Positions 44,686-55,267 of a DNA stretch of 64,000 nt are shown in pieces. The notes beneath the pieces were generated by a model. It was not told where the DNA came from, made no database searches, and was given only the letters and a program-made list of their open reading frames with translations. The DNA is from Hyphomicrobiales bacterium. Its GTDB lineage: Bacteria; Pseudomonadota; Alphaproteobacteria; Rhizobiales; Xanthobacteraceae. The first letter of the stretch is position 1; the number at the start of each line of letters is the position of its first letter. The DNA lies in NCBI GenBank assembly GCA_009377695.1, contig WHTP01000007.1, positions 1 to 64,000 on the forward strand, read 5' to 3'. Position numbers and translations under genes: made by a program.

Positions 44686-45657
44686 TCAATCGGACGGTTG
44701 GATCTTATTCTCGCGCACGACCTGACCCCAGCGCGCGATCTCATTTCGCAACGATACCTGCGCGGCCTGCGGCGAACGCTGATCCTTGGGAAACGGCGTG
44801 ACGCCGGTGTCCGCCCAGGCCCGCACGATGGCCGGGTCGTCCATCACCCCAACCACCACGGCGTTGAGCCGGTCGATCACGGGCCTCGGCGTTCCGGCCG
44901 GCACGAACAAGGCATGCCAGTAGAATATCTCGAGCTTGGGCCCGAGCACGTCGACAAAGCTCGCAACATTCGGGAACAGCGGCGATGTCGCCTTCGATGT
45001 AATTCCGTAAGCCTTCATCTGTCCGTTGGCGACGGTCTGTACCACCGATTGCGGCGTGGCGAAGAACAAGTCGACATGCCCGCCGGCGATATCCTGGAGC
45101 GCCGGCGCCGCGCCGCGATAGGGCACATGCACGACCTCGACTTTCGCCTCATTGGCGAGCAGCGAGGTGGCGAGATGGCCGGTGCTGCCGGTGCCGGGAT
45201 GCGCCATTCGCACCTGGGTCTTCTTCATCGTGGCAAGGAGTTCGCCGAGCGTGTTCGCGGCCAGCGACTTGCGCCCGACCAGGACCAGCGGGTTCCGGTT
45301 GATGAAGGCGACCGGCGTGAGGTCCTTCTCGGTGTCGAAGGTGAGCTTCGGATAGAGCGCGACATTCGCCGAGATCTGGAGGTTGTGCAGCAGCAGGGTG
45401 TGCCCGTCCTTCGCCCCGCGCGCGACCCGTCCGGTGGCGATCGTGGTGCCGCCGCCGCTGATGTTCTCGACGATGAAATTCTGCCCGAGTTTCTCGGAGA
45501 ATTTTGTCGCCAGCACGCGCGCGAGCTGATCGGTCGGTCCGCCGGCCGGATACGGCACGATGATCGTGACCGTGCGGCTTGGGTAGTCCTGTGCAGCGGC
45601 TGCGGAGCCGAGCGCGACCAACAGGACAGCGAGGATTAGACGCACTGGCATCTTCAT
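44686..45657 (-). CDS. Bug/TctC family receptor
   Basis: A 323-residue receptor with a signal peptide ending AAAAQ. Family marks are TVTIIVPYPAGGPTDQLARV, the VENISGGGTTIATGRVARG segment and VPYRGAAPALQDIAGGHVDL. GGAGG precedes the start. It is coded directly after the CocE-type hydrolase and may deliver its substrate or product. Confidence 0.92.
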   Translation of the reverse strand: MKMPVRLILAVLLVALGSAAAAQDYPSRTVTIIVPYPAGGPTDQLARVLATKFSEKLGQNFIVENISGGGTTIATGRVARGAKDGHTLLLHNLQISANVALYPKLTFDTEKDLTPVAFINRNPLVLVGRKSLAANTLGELLATMKKTQVRMAHPGTGSTGHLATSLLANEAKVEVVHVPYRGAAPALQDIAGGHVDLFFATPQSVVQTVANGQMKAYGITSKATSPLFPNVASFVDVLGPKLEIFYWHALFVPAGTPRPVIDRLNAVVVGVMDDPAIVRAWADTGVTPFPKDQRSPQAAQVSLRNEIARWGQVVRENKIQPSD

Positions 45658-45691
45658 GCAGCTCCTCCCTATTACGTCTGCCGTTCCCCGC

Positions 45692-47422
45692 TTATGTTTG
45701 CGGAATAATCGGCAGCAGCAGATACGGCATCTTGTCGGCGGCGAAGTGTAGCACGTTGGTGCCGCCGAAGATCGCGGGCGGCCGGTCGGCTGGATCGGTG
45801 TGCGTGAACGGGCCGACGCCCTTCATGGGATACATCGCATTGGGGAGCGCGGCATCGCCGCCGGCATATTCGTAGTCCTTGCCGCGCACCGTGAGACCGA
45901 GCCTGCAGCCCGGCGGTACGACAATCGAGGTCGGCCATACCTCGATGTCGAGTTCCACGGGTTTGCCTGGCTCGAGCGGCCATTCTTCGTCGTGGGTGTG
46001 CCAGGGCCGGTACGGCAACGTCTCGACCGGATCGAGTTTGCGATGTGAGGCACGCAGCCAGCCAAGTCCGACCGGCGTGTGCGGGTCGTTCGAGCCGATG
46101 AACGTCACTTCTTTGCCGTCGGGATCGAACACGCGCAGCACCAGGAACACGTCGGCATCGGTCGTGTCGGAGGACAGCCAGAGCTTCGCCGCGACCGGTC
46201 CGGTGATCTCCAGCTCGTCAGCCATCGGAGGCGTATGGAAGGTGAGGCCGTCTCCCCTCGTCTCGTAGCTGATCGCACGCTCGTGCGTCGGCACGTCGGT
46301 GTCGAGCCTGCCACTCGGCCACAGATAGTACTTCGTCCACCGGGTACGGGCGAGCGGCCATTCCTTTTCCCCGCGCAACGTGAATGTTTCGCCGGGACGG
46401 CGGATGTTGAGCGAGACGCGTGGCTGCTGGTCCCAGCCGGTATCCTCGCCCTTCAGGAAATGACCGAAGAAGCGCTTCTGCAGCCCCATCCCGTAGTCGC
46501 TGTAGAAATGGGTGAAGTGCGTATCGCCGTGCACCTCGAGCCACTTCTGGGCGGAGCCGGCGCGCAAATAGCCTTCGAAATTGCCGCGCGGGTGCAGGCC
46601 AACGCCACCCCAATTTCCGGCCGAGAGCAGCGGCACGTCAATCTGCGCAAACGCGACCATGCGCGCGCGGTAGTAGTCGTCGATGAGGCGGCGCCGTGCA
46701 ATCTCGCCGCCGGCATCGGCGCAATTCTTGGCGAGCTCCTCTGGTGGCAACGTGTCCGGCCCCGCCACCGGCTCGCCAGTGACCCGGCTGCGCAGACCCC
46801 TCTCGCCGACGCCGTGCTGAACGCGCAGCACCTGGCGCTTGTACCAGCTATTGGTGAAGCCTGAGAGGATACCGCCGTGGCGAGCGAGCTCGCGATAATA
46901 GTCGGCGAAGCCTTCCCAGATACACAGCGCCGCAAGGTGCGGCGGCCGAAGCGCTCCGGCCTGCCACTGATTGGTGGCGAAATATGAGATGCCGTTCATG
47001 CCGACCTTGCCCGTGCTCCAGGGCTGCGTTCCGGCCCATTCGATGCACTGGTAGATGTCGAGCGCCTCGCGTGGCGACCAGATGTCGATGAACCCCGGCG
47101 AACGTCCTGCACCACGCGAATCCACGCGCACGCAGGCATATCCGTCCGGCACCCATTTCTCGGGATCGACCAGCTCCCAGACCTGGTACTTATTGCTCGA
47201 GCCCTTGAGCACCTCGGGCGCTGCCTTGATGAGGCGCTCCCAGTTGCCCTTGTAGCCCTCCTGAAACGCGAGGCCTTTCGCATAGGGCCCGTAGCTCAGG
47301 ATCACCGGATGCTTGCCGGCGCCGATGGGGCGGAACACGTCGGCACGCAGCACGGCGCCGTCATCCATCGGGATCGGCGTATCCCATTCGATCTGCATCC
47401 CGTCGCGCTGTTCGGTTTTCAT
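45692..47422 (-). CDS. CocE/NonD family serine hydrolase (S15-type)
   Basis: A 576-residue hydrolase with an N-terminal alpha/beta fold holding the nucleophile S146 in GKVGMNGISYFATNQW. The preceding VPDGYACVRVDSRGAGRSPG is a strong family mark, and a C-terminal jelly-roll domain (from about residue 370) is present. Members hydrolyse esters, acyl peptides or antibiotic amides (cocaine esterase, X-Pro dipeptidyl peptidase). No signal peptide, so cytosolic. Its start lies four bases after the upstream hydrolase stop, indicating an operon. Confidence 0.9.
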   Translation of the reverse strand: MKTEQRDGMQIEWDTPIPMDDGAVLRADVFRPIGAGKHPVILSYGPYAKGLAFQEGYKGNWERLIKAAPEVLKGSSNKYQVWELVDPEKWVPDGYACVRVDSRGAGRSPGFIDIWSPREALDIYQCIEWAGTQPWSTGKVGMNGISYFATNQWQAGALRPPHLAALCIWEGFADYYRELARHGGILSGFTNSWYKRQVLRVQHGVGERGLRSRVTGEPVAGPDTLPPEELAKNCADAGGEIARRRLIDDYYRARMVAFAQIDVPLLSAGNWGGVGLHPRGNFEGYLRAGSAQKWLEVHGDTHFTHFYSDYGMGLQKRFFGHFLKGEDTGWDQQPRVSLNIRRPGETFTLRGEKEWPLARTRWTKYYLWPSGRLDTDVPTHERAISYETRGDGLTFHTPPMADELEITGPVAAKLWLSSDTTDADVFLVLRVFDPDGKEVTFIGSNDPHTPVGLGWLRASHRKLDPVETLPYRPWHTHDEEWPLEPGKPVELDIEVWPTSIVVPPGCRLGLTVRGKDYEYAGGDAALPNAMYPMKGVGPFTHTDPADRPPAIFGGTNVLHFAADKMPYLLLPIIPQT

Positions 47423-47426
47423 GTGA

Positions 47427-48620
47427 TCAACCGCCGGGCTTCAGCACGTCGCACACCCAGTCCCACATGGTGTGAACGCCAATCGTGATGTTGTCGACCT
47501 GGCAGTGGTGGAAGCCGCCCTCCTCGCGGGTGAACACCCTCAGCGTCTTCTCTCTGGAGCCGACGGCGTCGAACAGCGTGTGCGCAAGCGACAGCGAAAT
47601 CTGCTCGTCGCCTTCGCCGTGCAGAAGCAGGAACGGGCACTTCATTTTCTGAACGATGCCGTCCAGGCGGAAGCCTTCGAGCACCTTGAGCGCCGCTTCC
47701 TGGCTGTCAACGCCGAGCACCCATTGCAGATGCTCGGGCGGCACCGACAGCGACAGCACCTTGCCGCTGGCGAGCTCTTCGAGCCGTTTCTTCCAGATCG
47801 CGTGATAGTCCCACTGCGCGCCCCAGGCGATGCAACAGGCATAACGTTGCTCGAGCGAGGCAGCGCGCGGCGCATAGTAGCCGCCCAGGCTGAGCGCCAT
47901 CACACCGATGCGCTTGGGATCGAATTCGGGGCGCCCAGCGAGGTATTCGTAGGCCGGCGTCGCGTAGCGCTCGGTTTCCGCGATCAGCGGCAGATTGCGG
48001 AAGCGCACGCTCTCGCCATTGCCCGGCCCATCGACGATCAGGCAGCCGACGCCGCGCGCAGCAAGATCGGGCACCGCATAGCCGTAGCAGAGTTCCTTAG
48101 TAACATCGAAGCCGTCGAAATAGACCATGGCCGGCGCGGGACGGGAGCCGGCGGCGTCGCGATCGGGGTGCACGAGCAATGCCGGCAGGCTCGCACCCTC
48201 GTAGGGAATTTCGACGTGCTCGATGCGCGGGCGGCGGATGATCGCGGCCGCATCGCGGAACGTCTGCACGGACTTGGCATAAACCTCCATGCCGCGCTGC
48301 GATTTCGGCTGCAAAAAGCGCTCGCCGGTCTGGTAGTAGCGCGTCGCCCTGAGAAAGCAGGATGCTGCGGTGAGCTTGTGTCCGTCCCGCTGGGCGGCGC
48401 GGCCACGGGCGTCGATCGTGTCGCCCATGCGGGTCCATTCCACAAACCAGGCATCGTCATCCCCGACCTTGTCGCGGAGCGCGCGACCGACGCGGTTGAC
48501 CTCGTCGATCTCGGCGCCGCCCCAGGGGGCGCCGCTGAGACAGATCAGCAATCCCATCGACCAACGGTAATTACCGGGAAAATAAAGAAACGCCGGATCG
48601 TTCCTGCGGTCTGCCACCAA
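47427..48620 (-). CDS. Alpha/beta hydrolase, FrsA / DHPON-hydrolase-like
   Basis: A 397-residue hydrolase with a helical N-terminal cap (about residues 35-130) and a catalytic domain whose nucleophile is S244 in GVMALSLGGYYAPR. The segments VPDLAARGVGCLIVDGPGNGES and LLLHGEGDEQIS (Asp region) support the fold. Relatives include 2,6-dihydropseudooxynicotine hydrolase, which cleaves C-C bonds, and esterase FrsA. It heads the hydrolase/receptor operon. Confidence 0.85.
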   Translation of the reverse strand: MVADRRNDPAFLYFPGNYRWSMGLLICLSGAPWGGAEIDEVNRVGRALRDKVGDDDAWFVEWTRMGDTIDARGRAAQRDGHKLTAASCFLRATRYYQTGERFLQPKSQRGMEVYAKSVQTFRDAAAIIRRPRIEHVEIPYEGASLPALLVHPDRDAAGSRPAPAMVYFDGFDVTKELCYGYAVPDLAARGVGCLIVDGPGNGESVRFRNLPLIAETERYATPAYEYLAGRPEFDPKRIGVMALSLGGYYAPRAASLEQRYACCIAWGAQWDYHAIWKKRLEELASGKVLSLSVPPEHLQWVLGVDSQEAALKVLEGFRLDGIVQKMKCPFLLLHGEGDEQISLSLAHTLFDAVGSREKTLRVFTREEGGFHHCQVDNITIGVHTMWDWVCDVLKPGG

Positions 48621-48788
48621 TACCTCCCCGATGTCGACGGTCTGCGCCGTCCTGTTGTCGCAAGACTATTCCATAGAACACGCAATCCCGAAATGGCCTC
48701 CCATAACGCCCACAAAAATGCCAACGCCCGCTTGCGCGGGCGATGGACGCGTCGCGATAGCCGGCTGTCGATACAGCGCGGATGACTA

Positions 48789-49097
48789 TCAGCAGCGGAA
48801 GTTGCGGCTCGAATACGGCCGATGACACCAGCGCGCCCTGGGGATAACACGGACAGGCGGCACCACCACGAGCCCACCCGGCGCAACCACGACGCCGCGG
48901 CGGTTGGGGCGGCAGCGGCCACGCGGTCCGCGGTGCCAGCCGCGGCCGCAGCCATCGGCGACCTGCTGGATCAATCCCTCGCCGGTCTCACTGACGGCGG
49001 GGGCAAAGCCGGTCGGGCTTATGACTGAGACGGCTCCGGCGGGCGCGCTCAATGCCACAACGGCAGCCACCACCAGACCTGGAACAAGCTTCCGCAT
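48789..49097 (-). CDS. Small exported GCG-CRPN-type protein
   Basis: A 102-residue protein with a signal peptide (about residues 1-22). The cysteine motif GCGRGWHRGPRGRCRPN matches the GCG_CRPN-type prefix seen in short secreted proteins of Hyphomicrobiales, followed by a Val/Pro/Arg-rich tail. Role unknown. Confidence 0.7.
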   Translation of the reverse strand: MRKLVPGLVVAAVVALSAPAGAVSVISPTGFAPAVSETGEGLIQQVADGCGRGWHRGPRGRCRPNRRGVVVAPGGLVVVPPVRVIPRARWCHRPYSSRNFRC

Positions 49098-49255
49098 TGA
49101 TTGTCTCCATTGTTTTTATCACCCACCCAAGGGCCTATCTGCATGAATCGCATTTGGTGCGCCAGCAGATTTTGACGGCCATCGAATCGGGGATGAACTG
49201 TTGTTCAGCTACGGAGTTCTGGCGCGGATTTGGCGCGAGCGCGGAGCTGACTAGT

Positions 49256-49333
49256 CTAGTGTGGCGGTTCAGAAGTCCGCATCATTCTTGCGGCGAGTCC
49301 GACATGCGGACTTCTGAACCAAAGCCACACTAG
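49256..49333. repeat. CTAG-bounded hairpin element G
   Basis: Nearly identical to element D, with inner stem TTCAGAAGTCCGCAT / ATGCGGACTTCTGAA and the extra CAAAG on the right arm. An additional CTAG lies immediately left (49251). It shares a one-base spacer with element H. Confidence 0.92.
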
Positions 49334-49334
49334 A

Positions 49335-49409
49335 CTAGTGTCCTTCGATTCCGAAGTTCGTATAAGAGGCCGCCGCGAAATGGTACGAACTTCGGAATCA
49401 GGACACTAG
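49335..49409. repeat. CTAG-bounded hairpin element H
   Basis: Inner stem GATTCCGAAGTTCGTA pairs with TACGAACTTCGGAATC; the left arm has the extra bases (CTTC). Its right CTAG supplies the stop codon of the leftward SLC13-type gene. Elements G and H fill most of the gap between the GCG-CRPN gene and that permease; the remaining bases hold no recognisable gene. Confidence 0.92.
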
Positions 49410-51187
49410 CGCGCAAACGGCCAGAACAACGCGATCAGCGGCACGCCCACGACCAGCACGAAGATTGACAGCGGCGCGCCCAATCGGGCGTAGTCGCCGA
49501 AGCGATAGCCGCCGGCACTCATGACCAGTGTGTTGCACTGATGCCCGATCGGGGTCAGGAAATCGCAGGCCGCGCCGATCGCGACAGCCATCAGGAACGG
49601 ATCGGGATTGTAGCCGAGATTCTTCGCAAAGCCCGCGGCGATCGGCGCCATCACCAGCACGGCGGCGGCATTGTTGAGGAAAGGCGTCACCGCCATCGCC
49701 GCCGCCATCATCAACGCCAACGCGCCGGTCGGCGGCAGACCTTGCGACAACGCCGAGAGCCAGCCGGCGATCAGATCGGTCCCGCCGGTCGTGCGCAAGG
49801 CGTCGCTGACCGGAATAATCGCACCCAGCATCACGAGCAGCGGCCACTCCACGACCTCATAGGCTTCACGCAGCGTTAGCGCGCGGATCAAAAGAATCAC
49901 CACCGCCGCGCCGAAGAAGGCGATCGCCACCGGCACGGCGCCGACCGCCATCAGCAGCATCGCGAATGCCAGCACCGCCACCGGCAACAGGCCACGGCGG
50001 CCGCGGCCGAGCTGTACGTTGCGCTGCGCCAGCGGCAGGCAACGCAATTCACCAAGAGCTTCGGGCATCGTGTTGAGGTTGCCCTGCAGCACGATGACAT
50101 CGCCAGCCCTGAGGCGGGTCGAACCGATGCGGTGCGGGATGCGGCGGCCGCTGCGGCTGACCGCCAGCAGATTGACCTGATGATGCTCGTAGAGACGGTA
50201 CTGTGTGGCGGAGCGGTCGACCAACGGCGACTGCTCGGTGACAATCGCCTCCATGACGCCGATGTCGTCCTCTGGGGCATCGATCTCGCCGGTGTTTTCA
50301 CCGCGCACAAGCTTGAGCTTGGTCTCGTCTGTCACTCGTTTGAGCGCATCCGGCTGACCGACGAGAATGAGCATGTTGCCGGCGCGCAGTTTGGTCTTTG
50401 CCGGCGGCTGGTTGATGCGGACGCGCAGACGCAGCAGCGTGAGCACCTCGACCTCGCCTTCCGACAGCCTTTCGATCTCGCCGACGCTTTTCCCGACAAG
50501 CGGCGACTCGTCGGGAATGGTGACTTCGGTGGTGTAGTCTTCGAGATTGAAGGCCTCATCCATCGACGCCGCGCCTTTGCGATGGCCCGGCAAGAGACGC
50601 CAGCCGAACGCCAGGAAGATCACGCCGCCGAGCGCGAGACAGGCGCCGACCGGTGTGAAGTCGAACATCTCAAACGGCTCACCGAGAAGCTCCCCGCGCA
50701 TGCGCGCGACGATGACGTTGGGTGACGTGCCAACCAGCGTGACGATGCCGCCGAGCAAGGCCGCGAATGCCATCGGCATCAGAAGATAGAACACGGATGT
50801 GTTGTTCTTGCGCGCCAGTTGGAATGCGACCGGCATCAGCATCGCGAGCGCGCCGATGTTCTTCACGAAGCCGGAGAGCAGCGCGACCAAGCCGGCGAGC
50901 ACGGTGACCTGAGCGGTCGTGCTTGTCAGGCGCGGCGCGATCGGCCTTAGCAATATCTCCACAATGCCGGAGCGCTGCACCGCCGCGCTGACCAGGAGCG
51001 CGGAGGCAACGATGATGACGATGTCGTCCGAGAAGCCGGAGAATGCCTTATCGTACGGCACGATGCCGGCCACGACCGCGGTGAACAGCGCGAGCAGCGC
51101 GACCAGGTCGTAACGGAGCCGTCCCCACACAAACAGTGCCATCATCGCGCCGACGATAGCGAAGGCAAGAATCTGTGGTGTGGTCAT
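49406..51187 (-). CDS. SLC13/DASS family permease with TrkA-C domains
   Basis: A 593-residue membrane protein. Membrane segments surround a cytosolic insert of two TrkA-C (RCK_C) regulatory domains (about residues 205-290 and 300-385). The DASS motifs GAIIPVSDALRTTGGTDLIA and FLNNAAAVLVMAPIA are present, as is TSPNVIV in the first half. Members carry dicarboxylates, citrate or sulfate with sodium. The stop codon is contributed by a hairpin element, so the last residues may differ from the ancestral end. Confidence 0.9.
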   Translation of the reverse strand: MTTPQILAFAIVGAMMALFVWGRLRYDLVALLALFTAVVAGIVPYDKAFSGFSDDIVIIVASALLVSAAVQRSGIVEILLRPIAPRLTSTTAQVTVLAGLVALLSGFVKNIGALAMLMPVAFQLARKNNTSVFYLLMPMAFAALLGGIVTLVGTSPNVIVARMRGELLGEPFEMFDFTPVGACLALGGVIFLAFGWRLLPGHRKGAASMDEAFNLEDYTTEVTIPDESPLVGKSVGEIERLSEGEVEVLTLLRLRVRINQPPAKTKLRAGNMLILVGQPDALKRVTDETKLKLVRGENTGEIDAPEDDIGVMEAIVTEQSPLVDRSATQYRLYEHHQVNLLAVSRSGRRIPHRIGSTRLRAGDVIVLQGNLNTMPEALGELRCLPLAQRNVQLGRGRRGLLPVAVLAFAMLLMAVGAVPVAIAFFGAAVVILLIRALTLREAYEVVEWPLLVMLGAIIPVSDALRTTGGTDLIAGWLSALSQGLPPTGALALMMAAAMAVTPFLNNAAAVLVMAPIAAGFAKNLGYNPDPFLMAVAIGAACDFLTPIGHQCNTLVMSAGGYRFGDYARLGAPLSIFVLVVGVPLIALFWPFAR

Positions 51188-51279
51188 GCGATGTGCGTGT
51201 CTTCAGCCGGGATTTCAACGCGCGATGCGGAACCAAGGTTCCCGAGAGTGCCGCAACGATGGAGCAGTTTGATTGCCGC

Positions 51280-51338
51280 GAGATCGTGCCGCGAGTTCAC
51301 CCTCCCACAAGGGGGAGGGTAACTCGCGGCATGATCTC
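51280..51338. repeat. Long perfect-type hairpin between permease and CoxL genes
   Basis: Arms GAGATCGTGCCGCGAGTT and AACTCGCGGCATGATCTC pair almost completely around CACCCTCCC/GGGAGGGT. It carries the ACTCGCGGC and GGGAGGG blocks of the C-rich repeat family. It could terminate the leftward CoxL-type transcript. Confidence 0.8.
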
Positions 51339-51410
51339 GATTCATCAACACAGTAAAAATTGCGGAAGCGTTGGCGGTAGAAGACGAGCTCGGAGCGTGG
51401 ACGCGCCGCC

Positions 51411-53747
<2,337 letters not shown>

Positions 53748-53817
53748 TGCATACCTCGCTTGTGGCTTAGACGCGTCTGAGCGTCAGATTGCCTCATGCC
53801 ATCGGCAAATGCGAGCG

Positions 53818-53862
53818 TCTAGAGCGCATTTCCGATGAAGTGGAATCGGGATGCACTCTAGA
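53818..53862. repeat. Short inverted repeat TCTAGAGCGCATTTCC type
   Basis: Outer arms TCTAGAG and CTCTAGA enclose a GATGAAGTGGAATCG core. Repeats with this core are common in Hyphomicrobiales genomes. It lies directly left of the next two hairpin elements. Confidence 0.6.
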
Positions 53863-53890
53863 TTCCTTGGTGGCACGTTGCGTTGCCGGG

Positions 53891-53966
53891 CTGGCGTCCC
53901 GAATCCGAAGTTCGCTTGACTGTGCTGCATATTCGTGGGCGAACTTCGGATTCAAAGGGACACCAG
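53891..53966. repeat. CTAG-type hairpin element I (boundary changed to CTGG/CCAG)
   Basis: Inner stem GAATCCGAAGTTCGC pairs with GCGAACTTCGGATTC; the right arm has the extra AAAG. Both ends have changed from CTAG to CTGG and CCAG, so pairing is kept even at the boundary. Confidence 0.82.
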
Positions 53967-53980
53967 CACTTAATACGTTG

Positions 53981-54056
53981 CTAGTGCGGCTTTGGTTCAG
54001 AAGTTCGCTCCCAACCTGGCCACAAGATATGGCAAACTTCTGAACCGCCACACTAG
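53981..54056. repeat. CTAG-bounded hairpin element J
   Basis: Inner stem GGTTCAGAAGTTCGC pairs with GCAAACTTCTGAACC with one mismatch. Here the extra bases (CTTTG) are on the left arm, so it lies in the opposite orientation to elements D and G. Together with I it fills the region upstream of the following receptor gene; nothing else is seen in this gap. Confidence 0.9.
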
Positions 54057-54104
54057 CGCGCGGCCATAAGCAAGGCCGATTGCAGCGGTTTGGGAGATCA
54101 AGAA

Positions 54105-55121
54105 ATGCGCCGATTGGGCCAATGGGGATTGTGCATTGTGGCGCTGGCGGCGCCGGCGGGCGCGCAGGCGCAGTCGGTGGCGGATTTCTACAAGGGCAAG
54201 AATGTCACGGTGATCGTGGGCTACAGCGCCGGCGGGGGCTATGACCTTTACGCCCGCGCGCTCTCCCGCCACATGGGCAAACACCTTCCGGGTAACCCGA
54301 ACTTCATCGTTCAAAACCTGACCGGCGCCGGCAGCCTGAACGCGGCCAACAACATCTACAACGTGGCGGCCAAGGATGGCACCGTGTTCGGCACCTTTGG
54401 CCGCGGCCTCGCGATGGAGCCGCTGATCGGCACCGCCCGCGCGCAATACGACGCCACCAAATTCACCTGGCTCGGCAGCGGCACCAACGAGATTTCGCTG
54501 TGCGCAACCTGGCACACGTCGCCGGTGAAAACCTGGCAGGACGCGCTCAAGACGACCTTCGCGGTCGGCGGCGAAGGGGCCGGCTCCGACCCCGACACCT
54601 ATGCAGCTTTCGTGCGCAACGTGTTTGGCGTCAAGCTGAAGCTCGTCACCGGCTACCACGGCACCTCCGACATCATTCTTGCGATCGAGCGGGGCGAGGT
54701 TGACGGCCGCTGCGGCTGGTCTTGGTCGAGCATCAAGTCGACGCGTCCGACCTGGATCAAGGAGAAGAAGCTGAACTATCTCGTCCACATGTCCGACGTG
54801 AAGGCGCCGGAACTGCCGCACGTTCCTCTCGTCACGGACTTCGCGAACGAGCGGCAGAAGCGGATCCTGCGACTCGTCACCAGTCGCCAGACCATGGGCC
54901 GGCCGTTCGCGGCACCACCCGGCGTGCCCGCCGACCGCGCGCAGGCACTGCGCCGCGCCTTCGACGCGACTTTCAAGGATCCGGCATTCCTGGCCGAAGC
55001 CGAGAAGCTCAAGCTCGAGGTCAATCCGGTCAGCGGCGAAGACGTGGCCAAGCTCATCGCCGAGCTCTACGCGACGCCGAAGGACATCGTCGAAGAAGCG
55101 CGAGCGGCGATCAAGCCGTAG
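54105..55121 (+). CDS. Divergent Bug/TctC-like receptor
   Basis: A protein of about 338 residues with a signal peptide ending GAQAQ. It opens with FYKGKNVTVIVGYSAGGGYDLYARALSRHMGKHLPGN, typical of a divergent branch of tripartite tricarboxylate receptors, and has LVTGYHGTSDIILAIERGEVDGRCG where the classical family has VPYRGAGP. ATG 54105 follows GGGAGATC. It is placed between two molybdenum hydroxylase large-subunit genes, so it may import their aromatic substrate. Confidence 0.85.
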   Translation: MRRLGQWGLCIVALAAPAGAQAQSVADFYKGKNVTVIVGYSAGGGYDLYARALSRHMGKHLPGNPNFIVQNLTGAGSLNAANNIYNVAAKDGTVFGTFGRGLAMEPLIGTARAQYDATKFTWLGSGTNEISLCATWHTSPVKTWQDALKTTFAVGGEGAGSDPDTYAAFVRNVFGVKLKLVTGYHGTSDIILAIERGEVDGRCGWSWSSIKSTRPTWIKEKKLNYLVHMSDVKAPELPHVPLVTDFANERQKRILRLVTSRQTMGRPFAAPPGVPADRAQALRRAFDATFKDPAFLAEAEKLKLEVNPVSGEDVAKLIAELYATPKDIVEEARAAIKP

Positions 55122-55143
55122 CGCGGCACCGCCCTCATTCCGC

Positions 55144-55252
55144 CCTCATCCTGAGGAGCCCGCGCAGCGGGCGTCTCGAAGGATGGGGCGGCCCCAATCC
55201 GGGCGGCCCCATGGTTCGAGACGCCTGCCTTCGGCAGGCCCTCACCATGAGG
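55144..55252. repeat. Long intergenic palindrome (CATCCTGAGGAGC type)
   Basis: Arms CCTCATCCTGAGGAGCC...GGGCGTCTCGAAGGATGG and CCATGGTTCGAGACGCC...CCTCACCATGAGG pair, each with its own small hairpin (CCGCGCAGCGG; CCTGCCTTCGGCAGG). Repeats of this pattern are frequent in Bradyrhizobiaceae. It separates convergent genes and may serve as a terminator. Confidence 0.8.
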
Positions 55253-55267
55253 CCGATCGAGGTCGCG

